A stretch of 43,143 bases of DNA from an uncultured Trichormus sp. (lineage in GTDB: Bacteria > Cyanobacteriota > Cyanobacteriia > Cyanobacteriales > Nostocaceae), in assembly GCA_936914905.1 (NCBI GenBank), contig CAKZGI010000333.1, forward strand, positions 1-43,143, given 5' to 3'. Below the pieces are notes generated by a model. The model was not told where the DNA came from, did no database searches, and saw nothing but the letters and a program-made list of their open reading frames with translations. The position numbers and the translations under genes are program-made. Below are positions 8,939 to 17,614 of the stretch, piece by piece. Position 1 is the stretch's first letter. Every line of letters begins with the position of its first letter.

Positions 8939-10579
8939 ATGAAATATAGCGGTTTTCACATCTTTACTTTATCTTTAGGCGCTAGTCTAACCGCTTTGTT
9001 GGTGATTGCTGGTAGTTCCATGCTATTAACCAGTCAAGTAAATGCTGGTTCTCCTCCTACTGTGATTGCACAAATTCCAGCAGGTGCAACAGTGATTTAT
9101 GTTAATCCTGTGATTGGTCAAGATCATTCTAGTGCTGGTATTACCCCAGAAGCACCCTATAAAACTATTACCTTCGCTCTTTCGCAGGCCAAACCAAATA
9201 CAGTGATTAAACTTGCTCCTGGTAGCTATACCAAGGACACTGGGGAAACTTTTCCCTTACTCCTTAAACTAGCAGTGATACTTCTCGGTAATGAATATAT
9301 CAAAGGTCAAGGAACAGTCATCGTCGGTGGTGGTCATTACACCAGTCGTACCTTTGCTAGACAAGATATTACCATCCTAGCGGAAAATGCTACTATTATC
9401 GGTATTACTGTTACCAACCCTAATCAACGAGGTACGGCTGTTTGGGTAGAGTCAAGTAATCCAACTATCAAAAACAATACTTTTAGTGACAGCATAAGAG
9501 ACGGTGTTTTCGTTACAGGTAAAGGTAATCCCAAAATTGAAAACAACCTTTTTATCAAAAATCGGGGTAATGGGATTTCAATAACTAAGTCTGCTCAAGG
9601 TGAGATTCGCAATAACTCATTTGAAGATACTGGTTTTGCTTTGGCTATTGGTGGTAGTTCGACACCCTTGGTAGAAGGAAACCAAATTCTACAAAACCAA
9701 GACGGTATATTTATCTCCGAATCTGCTAAACCTATTTTGCGTAAGAATGTCATTCAGAATAATAAGCGCGATGGTATTGTCGCAACTATTGACGCTCTAC
9801 CCAATCTTGGTACTAATGACAATCCTGGTGGTAATCTCATCCGTAATAACACTCGTTATAACTTGAATAATTCTACTAAGGTTAACAGGATTGTTGCTAT
9901 TGGCAACGATATTGATCAAAAGCGGATTTTTGGCGCAGTAGATTTTGTGGCTGCAACTGTTAACCCTCCTACAGGTGGTGGTACTACAGGTTCTACCGCT
10001 TTTCAGGATGTACCAACAGGTTATTGGGCAAAAGCCTACATTGAAGCTTTGGCTTCCCAAAATATTATTGCGGGTTTTCCTGATGGTACTTTTAAGCCTA
10101 ATGATCCTGTAACTCGCGCTCAATTTGCTACCATTATCACCAAAGCTTTGACACCACCGTCTAGACGGACAGCAATTCAATTTAAGGATATAAATAGCAA
10201 TTTTTGGGCTTATGGAGCAATTCAGTCAGCTTACCAAAGTCAATTTGTGGCTGGGTATCCTGATGGTACTTTTAAACCACAGCAACAAATTCCTAGAGTT
10301 CAGGCTTTAGTTGCTCTAGCTAATGGTTTAAACTTTACTGCTAACAATCACAGTGTTCTTAGTTTTTACACAGATGCTGCTCAAATTCCTAATTATGCAA
10401 TAGGATCTGTTGCAGCAGCAACAGTCGGGCAATTAGTGGTTAACTATCCCACTGTAAAATTACTTGATCCCAATCGTGAAGCTACTAGAGCAGAAATTGC
10501 AGCTTTTGTTTATCAAGCACTTGTCACTATTGGACAGGTGCAACCGATACCTTCTCCTTATGTGGTAACAGCTCAGTAG
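8939..10579 (+). CDS. Secreted DUF1565 / right-handed beta-helix protein with SLH domains
   Basis: 546 aa. An N-terminal signal peptide runs to about residue 36 (hydrophobic ALLVIAGSSMLL, then QVNA). A DUF1565 segment follows (IYVNPVIGQDHSSAG... APYKTITFAL). Residues about 130-310 form a right-handed beta-helix of pectate-lyase-like repeats (NPTIKNNTF, NPKIENNLF, TPLVEGNQI, KPILRKNVI). After a Gly/Thr linker there are three S-layer homology repeats (about 355-535), with FQDVPTGYWAKAYIEAL and GFPDGTFKPNDPVTRAQF as the best one. SLH domains bind cell-wall polymers, so this is probably a surface or periplasmic protein anchored to the wall. Its ligand is unknown. It faces the DUF3493 gene tail to tail across a hairpin. 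Confidence 0.85.
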   Translation: MKYSGFHIFTLSLGASLTALLVIAGSSMLLTSQVNAGSPPTVIAQIPAGATVIYVNPVIGQDHSSAGITPEAPYKTITFALSQAKPNTVIKLAPGSYTKDTGETFPLLLKLAVILLGNEYIKGQGTVIVGGGHYTSRTFARQDITILAENATIIGITVTNPNQRGTAVWVESSNPTIKNNTFSDSIRDGVFVTGKGNPKIENNLFIKNRGNGISITKSAQGEIRNNSFEDTGFALAIGGSSTPLVEGNQILQNQDGIFISESAKPILRKNVIQNNKRDGIVATIDALPNLGTNDNPGGNLIRNNTRYNLNNSTKVNRIVAIGNDIDQKRIFGAVDFVAATVNPPTGGGTTGSTAFQDVPTGYWAKAYIEALASQNIIAGFPDGTFKPNDPVTRAQFATIITKALTPPSRRTAIQFKDINSNFWAYGAIQSAYQSQFVAGYPDGTFKPQQQIPRVQALVALANGLNFTANNHSVLSFYTDAAQIPNYAIGSVAAATVGQLVVNYPTVKLLDPNREATRAEIAAFVYQALVTIGQVQPIPSPYVVTAQ

Positions 10580-10620
10580 TTAGCTGCTAGGAACAGAGGT
10601 TGTTGCATGAGTTTTAGTAG

Positions 10621-10646
10621 GGTGGGTTATGCTGCCCTAACCCACC
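10621..10646. terminator. Hairpin between convergent genes
   Basis: GGTGGGTTA (10621-10629) pairs exactly with TAACCCACC (10638-10646) around an 8-base loop, placed between the converging SLH and DUF3493 genes. The flanks are AT-rich but without a strong T-run, so a bidirectional terminator is likely but not certain. Confidence 0.5.
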
Positions 10647-10675
10647 ATAACTTTATAAGTTGGAAATTTTAACCT

Positions 10676-10945
10676 TTAAGACCGTTCTTGCCGTTTTTTT
10701 TCCCATTGATAAAGAAATACCATCAGGCCAACTATTCCGGCTTGCAGGGCAAAGTTAGGTAAAGCACTGTCGATGTTCCTACCAGCAAGTATTTCAAAGG
10801 AAAATACAAATGCACCAATAAAACCAGAAGCACCTACACCAACATATATAAATTGCCGCAAACCACGATAGGGGGCTGTTATTTCAGGTTTCAGGTGAGC
10901 ATACTGCTTGGAGTTTAGGCGATTTTTAGGATTTGGTTCTACCAT
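10676..10945 (-). CDS. DUF3493 family small membrane protein
   Basis: 89 aa. After a hydrophilic N-terminus (MVEPNPKNRLNSKQYAHLKPEITAPYRGLRQFIY begins the protein) come two membrane segments (about residues 34-52 and 63-80) and a basic end (WEKKRQERS). The pattern L-x-PEI-x-APYRGLR followed by two TM helices matches the cyanobacterial/plastid DUF3493 family as I know it. Function is unknown. The start at 10945 was chosen because the open frame extends upstream only by reading antisense through the tRNA gene. It is divergent from tRNA-Thr, with 36 bases between them. Confidence 0.75.
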   Translation of the reverse strand: MVEPNPKNRLNSKQYAHLKPEITAPYRGLRQFIYVGVGASGFIGAFVFSFEILAGRNIDSALPNFALQAGIVGLMVFLYQWEKKRQERS

Positions 10946-10981
10946 TTTTGTGAAAATATGCCATAATTTTAAATCGTGTAT

Positions 10982-11053
10982 GCCGATGTGGCTCAGTGGT
11001 AGAGCAGCTGATTCGTAATCAGCAGGCCGTGGGTTCAAATCCCATCATCGGCT
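10982..11053 (+). tRNA. tRNA-Thr (anticodon CGU)
   Basis: A complete cloverleaf can be drawn by hand. The acceptor stem is GCCGATG/CATCGGC with discriminator T. The D arm is GCTC..GAGC, the anticodon stem GCTGA/TCAGC has loop TTCGTAA (anticodon CGT, reading ACG), and the T arm is GTGGG TTCAAAT CCCAT. The gene does not encode CCA. Length 72. Confidence 0.95.
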
Positions 11054-11358
11054 TTAATTATTTGTAATATTTAACAATACCAGTTCGGTGTCTACCTTGG
11101 TGATACTGAAACTGGCGGCAGTATTTATTACTTAGGTCTAATTTGGTGGATCTGGTAGCTATAGTATATTAGCTGTGTGTGAGTATAAGCTTTAATATTG
11201 CCTGTGAAACTCTGAAAAGGCTGAAGGCAAAAGAATCGGAGTGGTTTACTTCTGGTCAAGTGAGGCGATTGATGTTGTTGTCAGCACAGGATGATCCGCT
11301 TTCTTTGGTATAACTTTATCGGGCAAGGGCGACGTTTGATGACAAAAGGATTATTCAC
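11054..11358 (+). other. Remnant-bearing spacer after tRNA-Thr
   Basis: Mostly unassignable. From about 11200 an open stretch reads ETLKRLKAKESEWFTSGQV then RRLMLLSAQDDPLSLV, followed by a stop at about 11310 and a further open stretch up to the HerA-like remnant at 11359. It may be the broken end of a gene that preceded the ATPase. I do not recognise the family. Confidence 0.3.
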
Positions 11359-12410
11359 ATGAATATAATTCAGCAATTAACACAAATTGATCTTTTTAAA
11401 CGCAATAAATCTACTGATGATTGGGAAACTGGTATATTTGTTGGTCGTCGATTTCGATGAAGTTATACAAAGGCAGGAATCTTGGTAGGTGATGCTTCGA
11501 AACAAAAGGCTAAAGGCATTCCTCAAGGTTGCTTTTTATTAGCTTATTATGATAATGAACTTGATAAACAAAACGATATTGAAGCAGTATGACTGAGAGT
11601 TATTCAACCGATAAAATTACCAACGGATCAAGAAGTAATTAGTAGCATTGTTGAATACAATAAAGATGATATTAAAGCAGGAGAAACTAAAAAATTTCAG
11701 TTAAATACTTTACGGGGTATGGATTTTATTTTAGTTGTTTACAATGTTAAATCCTAGGTTATTTTCATATTGATGAAAATGGAAAAACTCTTTTCGGTGC
11801 AGACTTAGAAAATCCTTGTAGCGTAAATAATCACTCAGTTATTAAACCTTTAGCAGATATTTTAAAAGGAATTGTTAATTATAGAGAAGATGGCACTCCT
11901 GGAGGCTATGCAGATATAAAAATAGGTAAAGTTCGCTATAGTTATAGTAGTCGTTTTCAACAGCAAGAAACAGCAAGAAAAAGATGTGATAGTTTATGTT
12001 CAAGCTCACCATTCTGCAGGGAAAAGAACGGCTATTTTTGCGATGACTAGGATAGGAAAATCTAACACAGTTAAAAAGATAATTCAATCTTGTGTTGAAG
12101 TGAGCAACAATGCACATCTTACTTTAGGTAAGAGTCAGGAAATGCCAGAATAAGTTCTTAAACTTTTAACAGAAGTTAATAACCCTAAATATCCTGTTAG
12201 ACAAATTATTTCTCATGATAATGGGTAATATGCTAACCCTAATCCTCAGGATCAACGTACAGCAATTTCTGATTTATATCAAGAACTACCAGTTAGATAT
12301 TCAACTGTTCGCAAAGAAAGCTTTGGGGAAATGAAAGTAAATTTCTATAAAGAAGTTGAAGACGGCTTTGAATTAATTAAAAGTTATTCCAGTATTATTA
12401 AAAGCTATCC
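11359..12410 (+). pseudogene. Decayed HerA/DUF87-type ATP-binding protein
   Basis: Starts MNIIQQLTQIDLFKRNKSTD and continues DDWETGIFVGRRF, then hits stops at about 11458 and 11590. It changes frame near 11755 and again near 11985. Frames joined by eye give a Walker A segment AIFAMTRIGKSNTVKKII, where DUF87/HerA ATPases have GxTxxGKS(N/T), followed by a region ending GEMKVNFYKEVEDGFELIK. HerA-like ATPases act with nucleases in DNA-end processing, and many bacterial ones belong to defence or mobile loci. At least five lesions show it is dead. The 3' end abuts the M42 remnant on the other strand, so the end point is approximate. Confidence 0.65.
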
Positions 12411-12524
12411 CAGCATTGCTGAACTTTGTGGGGTGATTTATGGGAAACGTGGCGCGAACTAAAGCTGAGAACACCGCTAATTGTTTCGTTATCCCCAAGT
12501 AAATCAACAACTCCCTCACCATAA

Positions 12525-12780
12525 ACAATACCGTCGCCAAAATACGAGGGTGAGTTGATGATGCTTTAACCATTAACTCCCATTTCTTTGAGGCTTGGCA
12601 AAAACAATCAGTCTTAAAAATTCCTTCCAGGTTTCCTACAAGGGTTTCTTAACGTATTAACTGCAGTATAAGGGTTTGAGATTCCAAACTACCTTTCTTT
12701 TAAGCAGAACACTTATGTGTGTTTAATTTTGCCGATTTTGCCAAGATTTCTGTACCCTTTTATTTTGGCTGAGGTATTGT
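12525..12780. mobile_element. MITE family A, copy 1 (256 bp)
   Basis: Terminal inverted repeats are ACAATACCGTCGCCAAAAT (12525-12543) and, read from the other end, ACAATACCTCAGCCAAAAT (12762-12780): 16 of 19 match. The element is flanked by ATAA on both sides (12521-12524 and 12781-12784), a 4-bp target duplication. It splits the M42 gene between AYPWVY and GEGVVDLL. Removing the element plus one ATAA restores the reading frame. There is no transposase inside, only a short open minus-strand stretch shared with the second copy. Confidence 0.85.
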
Positions 12781-12888
12781 ATAAACCCAAGGATAAGCAT
12801 CAACTAATTTGCAAACTTCGACTTTACCAGCTTCACGGATGCTTTTCACAATTGCACCAATTTCATCTTTGTGGGCAGTGATAGCGAT

Positions 12889-12915
12889 TGGGAGGCGCGC
12901 AGCGCCAGAGGCCAT
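12889..12915. repeat. 27-nt GC-rich palindromic insertion in the M42 remnant
   Basis: Within an otherwise M42-like reading (QNPDRV / IAITAHKDEIG) 27 extra bases encode MASGAARLP. The insert contains GGCGCGCAGCGCC, which is near-palindromic and GC-rich in an AT-rich gene. Its length is a multiple of three. It resembles the very small dispersed repeats described in Nostoc genomes, but I have not matched it to a named class. Confidence 0.55.
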
Positions 12916-13291
12916 CACTCGGTCTGGATTTTGTCCGGAGATCTTGGCGATAATATTATCAGCGCGATCGCGACAGTTTCCTAAAGCCCAAGGCTGTAAA
13001 TCGTTGAAACAAAAATTAGTTAATTTCTGTTTCTAAACCACTAGGCGAATGGTGCATTACTAATTCCTCAATATTATTAAATAACCGTTCGTAATTCCAC
13101 ATTGATATGATTGTAGATTTTAGATGTATCATTGCCATTAATCTCTTTAAGATATATATACACTTACATCAGATATCAGAATAAATGAAGTATACTATCT
13201 AGTTTCAAAGCTGGGTGTAAAGCCTTTTGTACACCTGACTCCTGATTCTGTTATATATATTATTCCACTTTCCATTCGACATGCAAATTAT

Positions 13292-14068
13292 ATGCAAATT
13301 ATATCTCAACCAAAGAAAAATATCCTCCAAATACCAACCTTTAATTCTGTTGCAGAACAACGGCTACATCTTCAGCAGTGTCTAGCAGCAGCATTCCGTC
13401 TATTTTCCCGGTTTGGTTTTGATGAAGGTATTGCTGGTCACATTAGTGCCCGCGATCCAGAAAACCCAGAACACTTTTGGGTTAATCCCCTTGGTGTCCA
13501 TTTTGGTTTAATTCGAGTTAGCGACCTGATTTTAGTTAACCAGAATGGTGAAGTAATCTATGGTGAGAGCCCAGTAAATCGGGCAGCCTTTGCTATTCAT
13601 TCTCAAGTTCATGCCGCCCGTCCTGATGTAATAGCTGCTGCCCATGCCCATTCTATCTACGGAAAAAGTTGGTCTACCCTTGGTCGTCTCCTTGATCCCA
13701 TTACGCAAGATGCTTGCGCTTTCTACGAAGACCACAGCCTACTTACAGACTACACAGGTGTTGTTCTCGACCCGAAAGAAGGTGAACATATTTCCCAAAC
13801 TTTAGGTAAAAACAAAGCCATTATTCTCCAGAACCACGGCTTACTCACAGTAGGTAAAACAGTTGATGAGGCAGCTTGGTGGTTCATTACAATGGAACGT
13901 TCTTGTCAAGTACAATTACTAGCTGAAGCCGCAGGGAAACCCCATCCTATCAAACCAGAGTATGCAAGCTTAACCCACTCTCAGATAGGTTCTCATGAAT
14001 TGGGTTGGTTTAGCTTTCAACCGTTGTACGAGATGATTGTGCAGCAAGAACCGGATTTGTTGAATTAA
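13292..14068 (+). CDS. Class II aldolase/adducin family protein
   Basis: 258 aa, intact. The family includes zinc-dependent aldolases (fuculose-phosphate aldolase, ribulose-phosphate epimerase type) and adducin-like proteins. Seen here: FGFDEGIAGHISARDPE (about residues 41-57), the metal ligands in AAHAHSIYGK (His118, His120) and QNHGLLTVG (His182). These cover the usual three-His zinc site. The substrate cannot be told from sequence. The N-terminus is unusual: an 11-bp tandem duplication (13281-13302) provides two ATGs in different frames, and only the second, at 13292, is in frame. No good ribosome-binding site is visible. The neighbours give no pathway hint. Confidence 0.85.
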   Translation: MQIISQPKKNILQIPTFNSVAEQRLHLQQCLAAAFRLFSRFGFDEGIAGHISARDPENPEHFWVNPLGVHFGLIRVSDLILVNQNGEVIYGESPVNRAAFAIHSQVHAARPDVIAAAHAHSIYGKSWSTLGRLLDPITQDACAFYEDHSLLTDYTGVVLDPKEGEHISQTLGKNKAIILQNHGLLTVGKTVDEAAWWFITMERSCQVQLLAEAAGKPHPIKPEYASLTHSQIGSHELGWFSFQPLYEMIVQQEPDLLN

Positions 14069-14070
14069 GA

Positions 14071-14143
14071 TCCTTCTGTTTACGTTTAACAACTCCTGTT
14101 ACACCCAACCCCCCCAGCCCCAACAGTCCCCAAGCTGCTAACC
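14071..14143 (-). pseudogene. Fragment resembling a WGxxGxxG/CTERM-type membrane tail
   Basis: On the minus strand a stretch reads GLAAWGLLGLGGLGVTGVV followed by KRKQK, that is, a Trp-Gly/Leu-Gly hydrophobic helix plus a basic tail. This is like short cyanobacterial C-terminal anchors. Stops lie directly upstream, so only a tail fragment remains. It could be chance composition (the plus strand has a C-run here). Confidence 0.25.
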
Positions 14144-14304
14144 CAAAAGTTTAGCCTTATTTAGATTGGTACATTATTAAATTGCAAGCCCCATCAAGCT
14201 GTAGATATCAAAAACTTGTAGTCGAAAATAGTCTGTTTGACATTTTTCACCCAGCAATTGGCACTCGTGAGGACACGTTTAAAACCGCTTACTATAGTTT
14301 GTTT

Positions 14305-15666
14305 TTACACCTTTAATTTCAAAGCCTCGGTTGCTGAAATTCCCTCACTCTGAATACCGAAATATGACAAAGCCGCACCAGCTTCAACACGAGTTACAGC
14401 TTTTTTGGGTTGAAATAATGTTGTATACCCAAACACCCGACGAATATTTGATTGTTCAGCACTTTGGAAATCAGCCAAAATTGCTCTTAGTGCTTTAGGG
14501 TCAATTTTTCCTGTATCTTGGAAACCCCAGGTTTGCTTGACGGCTTCTAAGTTAGCAGCAGGTAAGGCTTGACGAGTATCTAATGGGACTTTCCACAATA
14601 ACAATTGTTCTCTTGTTAGGAGTGCATCAGGACGAAATAAAAATGCTGTCGCATCTCCAGACAAAGAACTGGGAATTAATCCTGCTTCTGCTAATCCTTG
14701 AATTGCGAGAAAATCAGGATCTTTAGGTAAAACATCTCTAAAAGCAGGTTGATCATTTGCTGATGCTAGACGAATTTGTTTAGCAGGATTATTAGCATAC
14801 ATGGCATTATTAGCAGCAACTAGCCAACGAGCATATTCTCTGCGGGTAATGATTTTATTGGGTTGGAATTTATTATTTGTATAATTAGAGTTGGGTTTAA
14901 TTTGGTCTGGTTCTATTGACAATACACCCAATGTTGCCAAATCTTGAATCTGTTTTCGCCATTCTGGTGGTGCTTGATTTAAGTCACTAAATTCTTGAGG
15001 TTCAGATGTGTTTTTTGGGATAACTGGTTGTTGGACTAAATTTGCATTGGGTATGATAGGTCCAATAAACTGTGGATCAGCTGGTTGGGGAATTTCACTA
15101 GAGTTTTGATTTAAATTAGGTTGATTGCTGGCAATTTTATTAGGTAAGTATTCAATTAATAATTCAGTTGCAGTTTGAGCTTGATTGGGTGTCGCATTAG
15201 TAACTGATTTTGGTGGAATTGTTACTTTTAAAAGTAAATTATTTTGCTTTACTTCGAAAATACCTTCCGTATCGTCTTTTGGTTGTTTTAAAATATCCCA
15301 GTTTCTGTTTTGAAACTGACTTCGGTAAAAGCTGGTGATAAAATTGCTGGGGTCAGAACTTTGCCAGCGAGTTATAGTTTTTGGTTCTGAATTTTCTGAG
15401 TTGTTAGCAGGTTTGACTTCGTGTAATGTAGCATTGGGATATATAGGAATTTCTTTAGGAAAGTCTGTAGGTAACTGAACTGTACGTGTGGTTGAGATTT
15501 CTTTATTCTTAGCTTGTCCAAAAACTGTAGGGTTATTTTGCAGCAAGGGATCTGCTGCTAAAGACTGTTCCAATTTTTTGGACGCAGGACTGTTAGAACA
15601 GGCTGTTAAGGAAGATAGTAAAACAGCCATACTCAGAAAGATAGCTGGACGTTTAGAAGACAACAC
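14305..15666 (-). CDS. SLH-domain lipoprotein
   Basis: 453 aa. The N-terminus is a lipoprotein signal: basic start MLSSKRPAIF, hydrophobic core, then the lipobox LTAC with Cys at about residue 23. A region at about 65-185 (FPKEIPIYPNATL ... FITSFYRSQFQNRNWDIL) has alternating strands and no family I can name. After a Pro/Asn/Gln-rich linker, the C-terminal 220 residues contain S-layer homology-like repeats (ITRREYARWLVAANNAMY, AFRDVLPKDPDFLAIQGLAEAGLI, AVTRVEAGAALSYFG). Probably a membrane-anchored protein that contacts the cell wall. The promoter side carries tandem repeats. Confidence 0.75.
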   Translation of the reverse strand: MLSSKRPAIFLSMAVLLSSLTACSNSPASKKLEQSLAADPLLQNNPTVFGQAKNKEISTTRTVQLPTDFPKEIPIYPNATLHEVKPANNSENSEPKTITRWQSSDPSNFITSFYRSQFQNRNWDILKQPKDDTEGIFEVKQNNLLLKVTIPPKSVTNATPNQAQTATELLIEYLPNKIASNQPNLNQNSSEIPQPADPQFIGPIIPNANLVQQPVIPKNTSEPQEFSDLNQAPPEWRKQIQDLATLGVLSIEPDQIKPNSNYTNNKFQPNKIITRREYARWLVAANNAMYANNPAKQIRLASANDQPAFRDVLPKDPDFLAIQGLAEAGLIPSSLSGDATAFLFRPDALLTREQLLLWKVPLDTRQALPAANLEAVKQTWGFQDTGKIDPKALRAILADFQSAEQSNIRRVFGYTTLFQPKKAVTRVEAGAALSYFGIQSEGISATEALKLKV

Positions 15667-15689
15667 AGGAGATTACAAGTCTAGTTTCA

Positions 15690-15757
15690 TTTCCTACCCT
15701 AGCATTTCCTACCCTAGCATTTCAGTTATCAGTTATCAGTTATCAGTTATCAGTTGT
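15690..15757. repeat. 15-bp tandem repeat and CAGTTAT heptamer array
   Basis: Two exact copies of TTTCCTACCCTAGCA (15690-15704, 15705-15719). They are followed by four exact copies of CAGTTAT (15723-15750) and a variant CAGTTGT. This is STRR-type sequence directly upstream of the SLH lipoprotein gene. Confidence 0.8.
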
Positions 15758-15789
15758 CATGCCCCTCTGTCCGTCTTCTCCCCTACTGC

Positions 15790-16015
15790 ACATATTTTTC
15801 CAAATCTGCAATTTTTGGTGCTGGTAATTGCTTGAGGACTCGCTATAGAATGGTGTAGCTGCCATCTGGACCGCTACGCACGGCGCGAAAGACAATGATG
15901 GTTCGCTGCTTGCTGGGTATTTGTCCTAATCGCTGTCTAATACGGCTATTTTGTGGGGAAATGGGTTGACCATTTAAGATTATTTTCGGGAGTTGGAATT
16001 GCTGTGATCGCACTA
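15790..16015 (-). pseudogene. Short coding remnant of unknown family
   Basis: On the minus strand a reading QFQLPKIILNGQPISPQN then SRIRQRLGQIPSKQRTIIVF and RAVRSGPDGSYTIL ends in a stop near 15847. The composition and the phrase FRAVRSGPDGSYTIL look protein-coding, but no start or full domain remains. Family not recognised. Confidence 0.35.
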
Positions 16016-16137
16016 AAATCCTACTAAATAGGTATGATTGAACTTAGCTTTTGGACCCGCCAACAATATTGGATTTTGTGACCAGTTCTGATCTTTATCT
16101 GATCTTTACTAGTTAAAAACCTCTGTCTGTCTATTTG

Positions 16138-17302
16138 TCAGGCTTTCAACTGTTTTGGCGGCTGGTAATTACGGAAAAAATCTCCAGTAGCTGCACAAAG
16201 GCCTTGTAACCCACCTTCCAATTTTTCTAAGGGTATCTCACCCACATCTATCATAAAGCCATAATCTATTCCTTTAGAGCTGAACTGAAAGTTATCACCA
16301 ATCATTTTCAGTGCTAAACTGGGAGTAAAATCACTTTTAACATCACCCACAACAGGAAAAGGATAACACTCACTAACACTTGGCAGTAATCTATTTTGGA
16401 GAGTATTTACGCTGATGACGGTAGGTTGAATCAGGTAAAACTTGAAAAATTCCCGTGTAAGGCAATGCCAAAAACTGAGCGTAGATTTGTTTTTCTTGGG
16501 GATCAATGTCGTAAGCAAATCGATCAAGTATCGGTGAGTCTGTTTGAGGACTCATAAATTTAGTATTTCGGGGAAATCCTACTTGGGCTGCTTTCAACAT
16601 TTGATCAGCAGTTTTGAGAGTAGAAATAGTCTCATCTGGTACACCAATAGCTGGTTGGATGGGTGCTACATAGTTGATTATAGCTCTTTTGTCATAACCA
16701 ACTACTGGTACTGGAGATGGGGTGATATTTGGTTCTCTACTGATAAAATGTGTGGCCACTCTTCCAAGATCAGGACGCTGAACTGGTGCAACCGAAAGTA
16801 CCTGATCTGAATTTCGTTGTCCAGAAACTAAAGGTAGAGGTCTAACCAAGGCTAACTCACCTCGTCGAGAGAATAACTGATCTATAACCGGAGATAACTT
16901 CAATAATTCCTGGTTAGAAGTGTACAAAGAGCAGTAAATTTGTGATTGGGACTCAGTTAACTGCATAGGTAAAGAAGACTGTTGAGAAACCTCTCCTTTT
17001 GCACTACACAAAGTTTTGCGATTTGGGTACTGACGTTTGAGAAAACTTTCTACAGAATAAGTATTAATAGTGAATTGCCCCCGAAGGGCTCTCATTTTGT
17101 TGAGGTCTGGGTTGCTAAGTGCTTGCTCAAGTCGCGCAATTAAATAAATCTGGTGTTGTACTAGCCTCGTTACCATGGTATAAAATCTACCGATTCCTTG
17201 TGCTGAAGCCAAATTTCGACTTAGTACAAATGGAGACTTATATTCCATAGCTGAGGTGAAGCTAGGGGTGGAAATTAGTGAAAAAGGGAGCAAAAGTCCC
17301 AA
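16138..17302 (-). pseudogene. Secreted cyanobacterial protein of unknown function, broken by one frameshift
   Basis: Two overlapping frames clearly belong together. The first (17302 to about 16410) begins with a hydrophobic signal-like stretch and holds RNLASAQGIGRFYTMVTRLV, and it ends ALPYTGIFQVLPDSTYRHQ. The second (to 16138) carries VNTLQNRLLPSVSECYPFPV then VVGDVKSDFTPSLALKMIGD and ends PPKQLKA. A single-base indel near 16410 explains the break. The joined product would be about 390 aa. The only usable start is TTG 17302, because a TGA precedes it and no ATG is near; this may be a second lesion. A sequencing error cannot be excluded for the frameshift. Confidence 0.6.
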
Positions 17303-17614
17303 TAAGATTTTTTTATTTCAGAAATGCAGATCAGAATAGGAGGATGAAAATCTAAAATAGATATTAAATTGGAAGAAAACAACAATCATCAAGAATTGTC
17401 AGTTTATTTTACTTTCTGCAAAGTGGGTAACAGGTGATACTCTCGCCTCCGTTGCAGATTGGAGAAACTAATTTAATGGCTTTTGATATTGATGGTTAGG
17501 GGTTTATTCTTTTTTTTACTCCTAAATTCCTCAACTGCTGAGAGAGGCGCAAGCCATACTCTTAGTTTCAAGGAAAGCGTTGCCAGGTTGTTACCAGTGT
17601 TGAAACACGATTAC
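17303..17614. other. Divergent spacer upstream of sasA
   Basis: 312 bases between the broken secreted gene and sasA. The sasA frame is open back to 17483, but the extra residues (hydrophobic FFFLLL, then Ser-rich) do not fit the KaiB-like start, so I treat the stretch as leader. No hairpin or known site seen. Confidence 0.35.

Larger units (their letters stand above)
12420..13102 (-). pseudogene. M42 family metallo-aminopeptidase remnant, split by a MITE
   Basis: Read on the minus strand from ATG 13102: MWNYERLFNNIEELVMHHSP then SGLETEIN, an in-frame TAA, FLFQRFTALG, and then a frameshift or small deletion. It resumes DRADNIIAKISGQNPDR, a 9-residue foreign insert, IAITAHKDEIGAIVKSI (metal-binding His/Asp region of M42 peptidases) and AYPWVY. 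The MITE at 12525-12780 follows, and after it the frame picks up as GEGVVDLLGDNETISGVLSF then SSRHVSH. The rest of the gene is missing. M42 enzymes are dinuclear-metal aminopeptidases. Identification rests on these motifs; the gene is certainly non-functional. Confidence 0.75.

Noticed and set aside
8623-8959. Two overlapping minus-strand ORFs (67 and 76 codons)
   Set aside because: No ribosome-binding site or recognisable features; one overlaps the start of the SLH gene.
10946-11038. Upstream extension of the DUF3493 gene
   Set aside because: The extra residues (MNPRPADYESAALPLSHIG) are simply the antisense reading of tRNA-Thr, a common false extension.
12809-13036. 75-codon plus-strand ORF
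   Set aside because: It is antisense to the M42 peptidase remnant, whose motifs are on the minus strand.
17483-17614. Longer N-terminus for SasA
   Set aside because: The added 44 residues begin with a hydrophobic stretch unlike any SasA and precede the KaiB-like domain; the family length fits the start at 17615.
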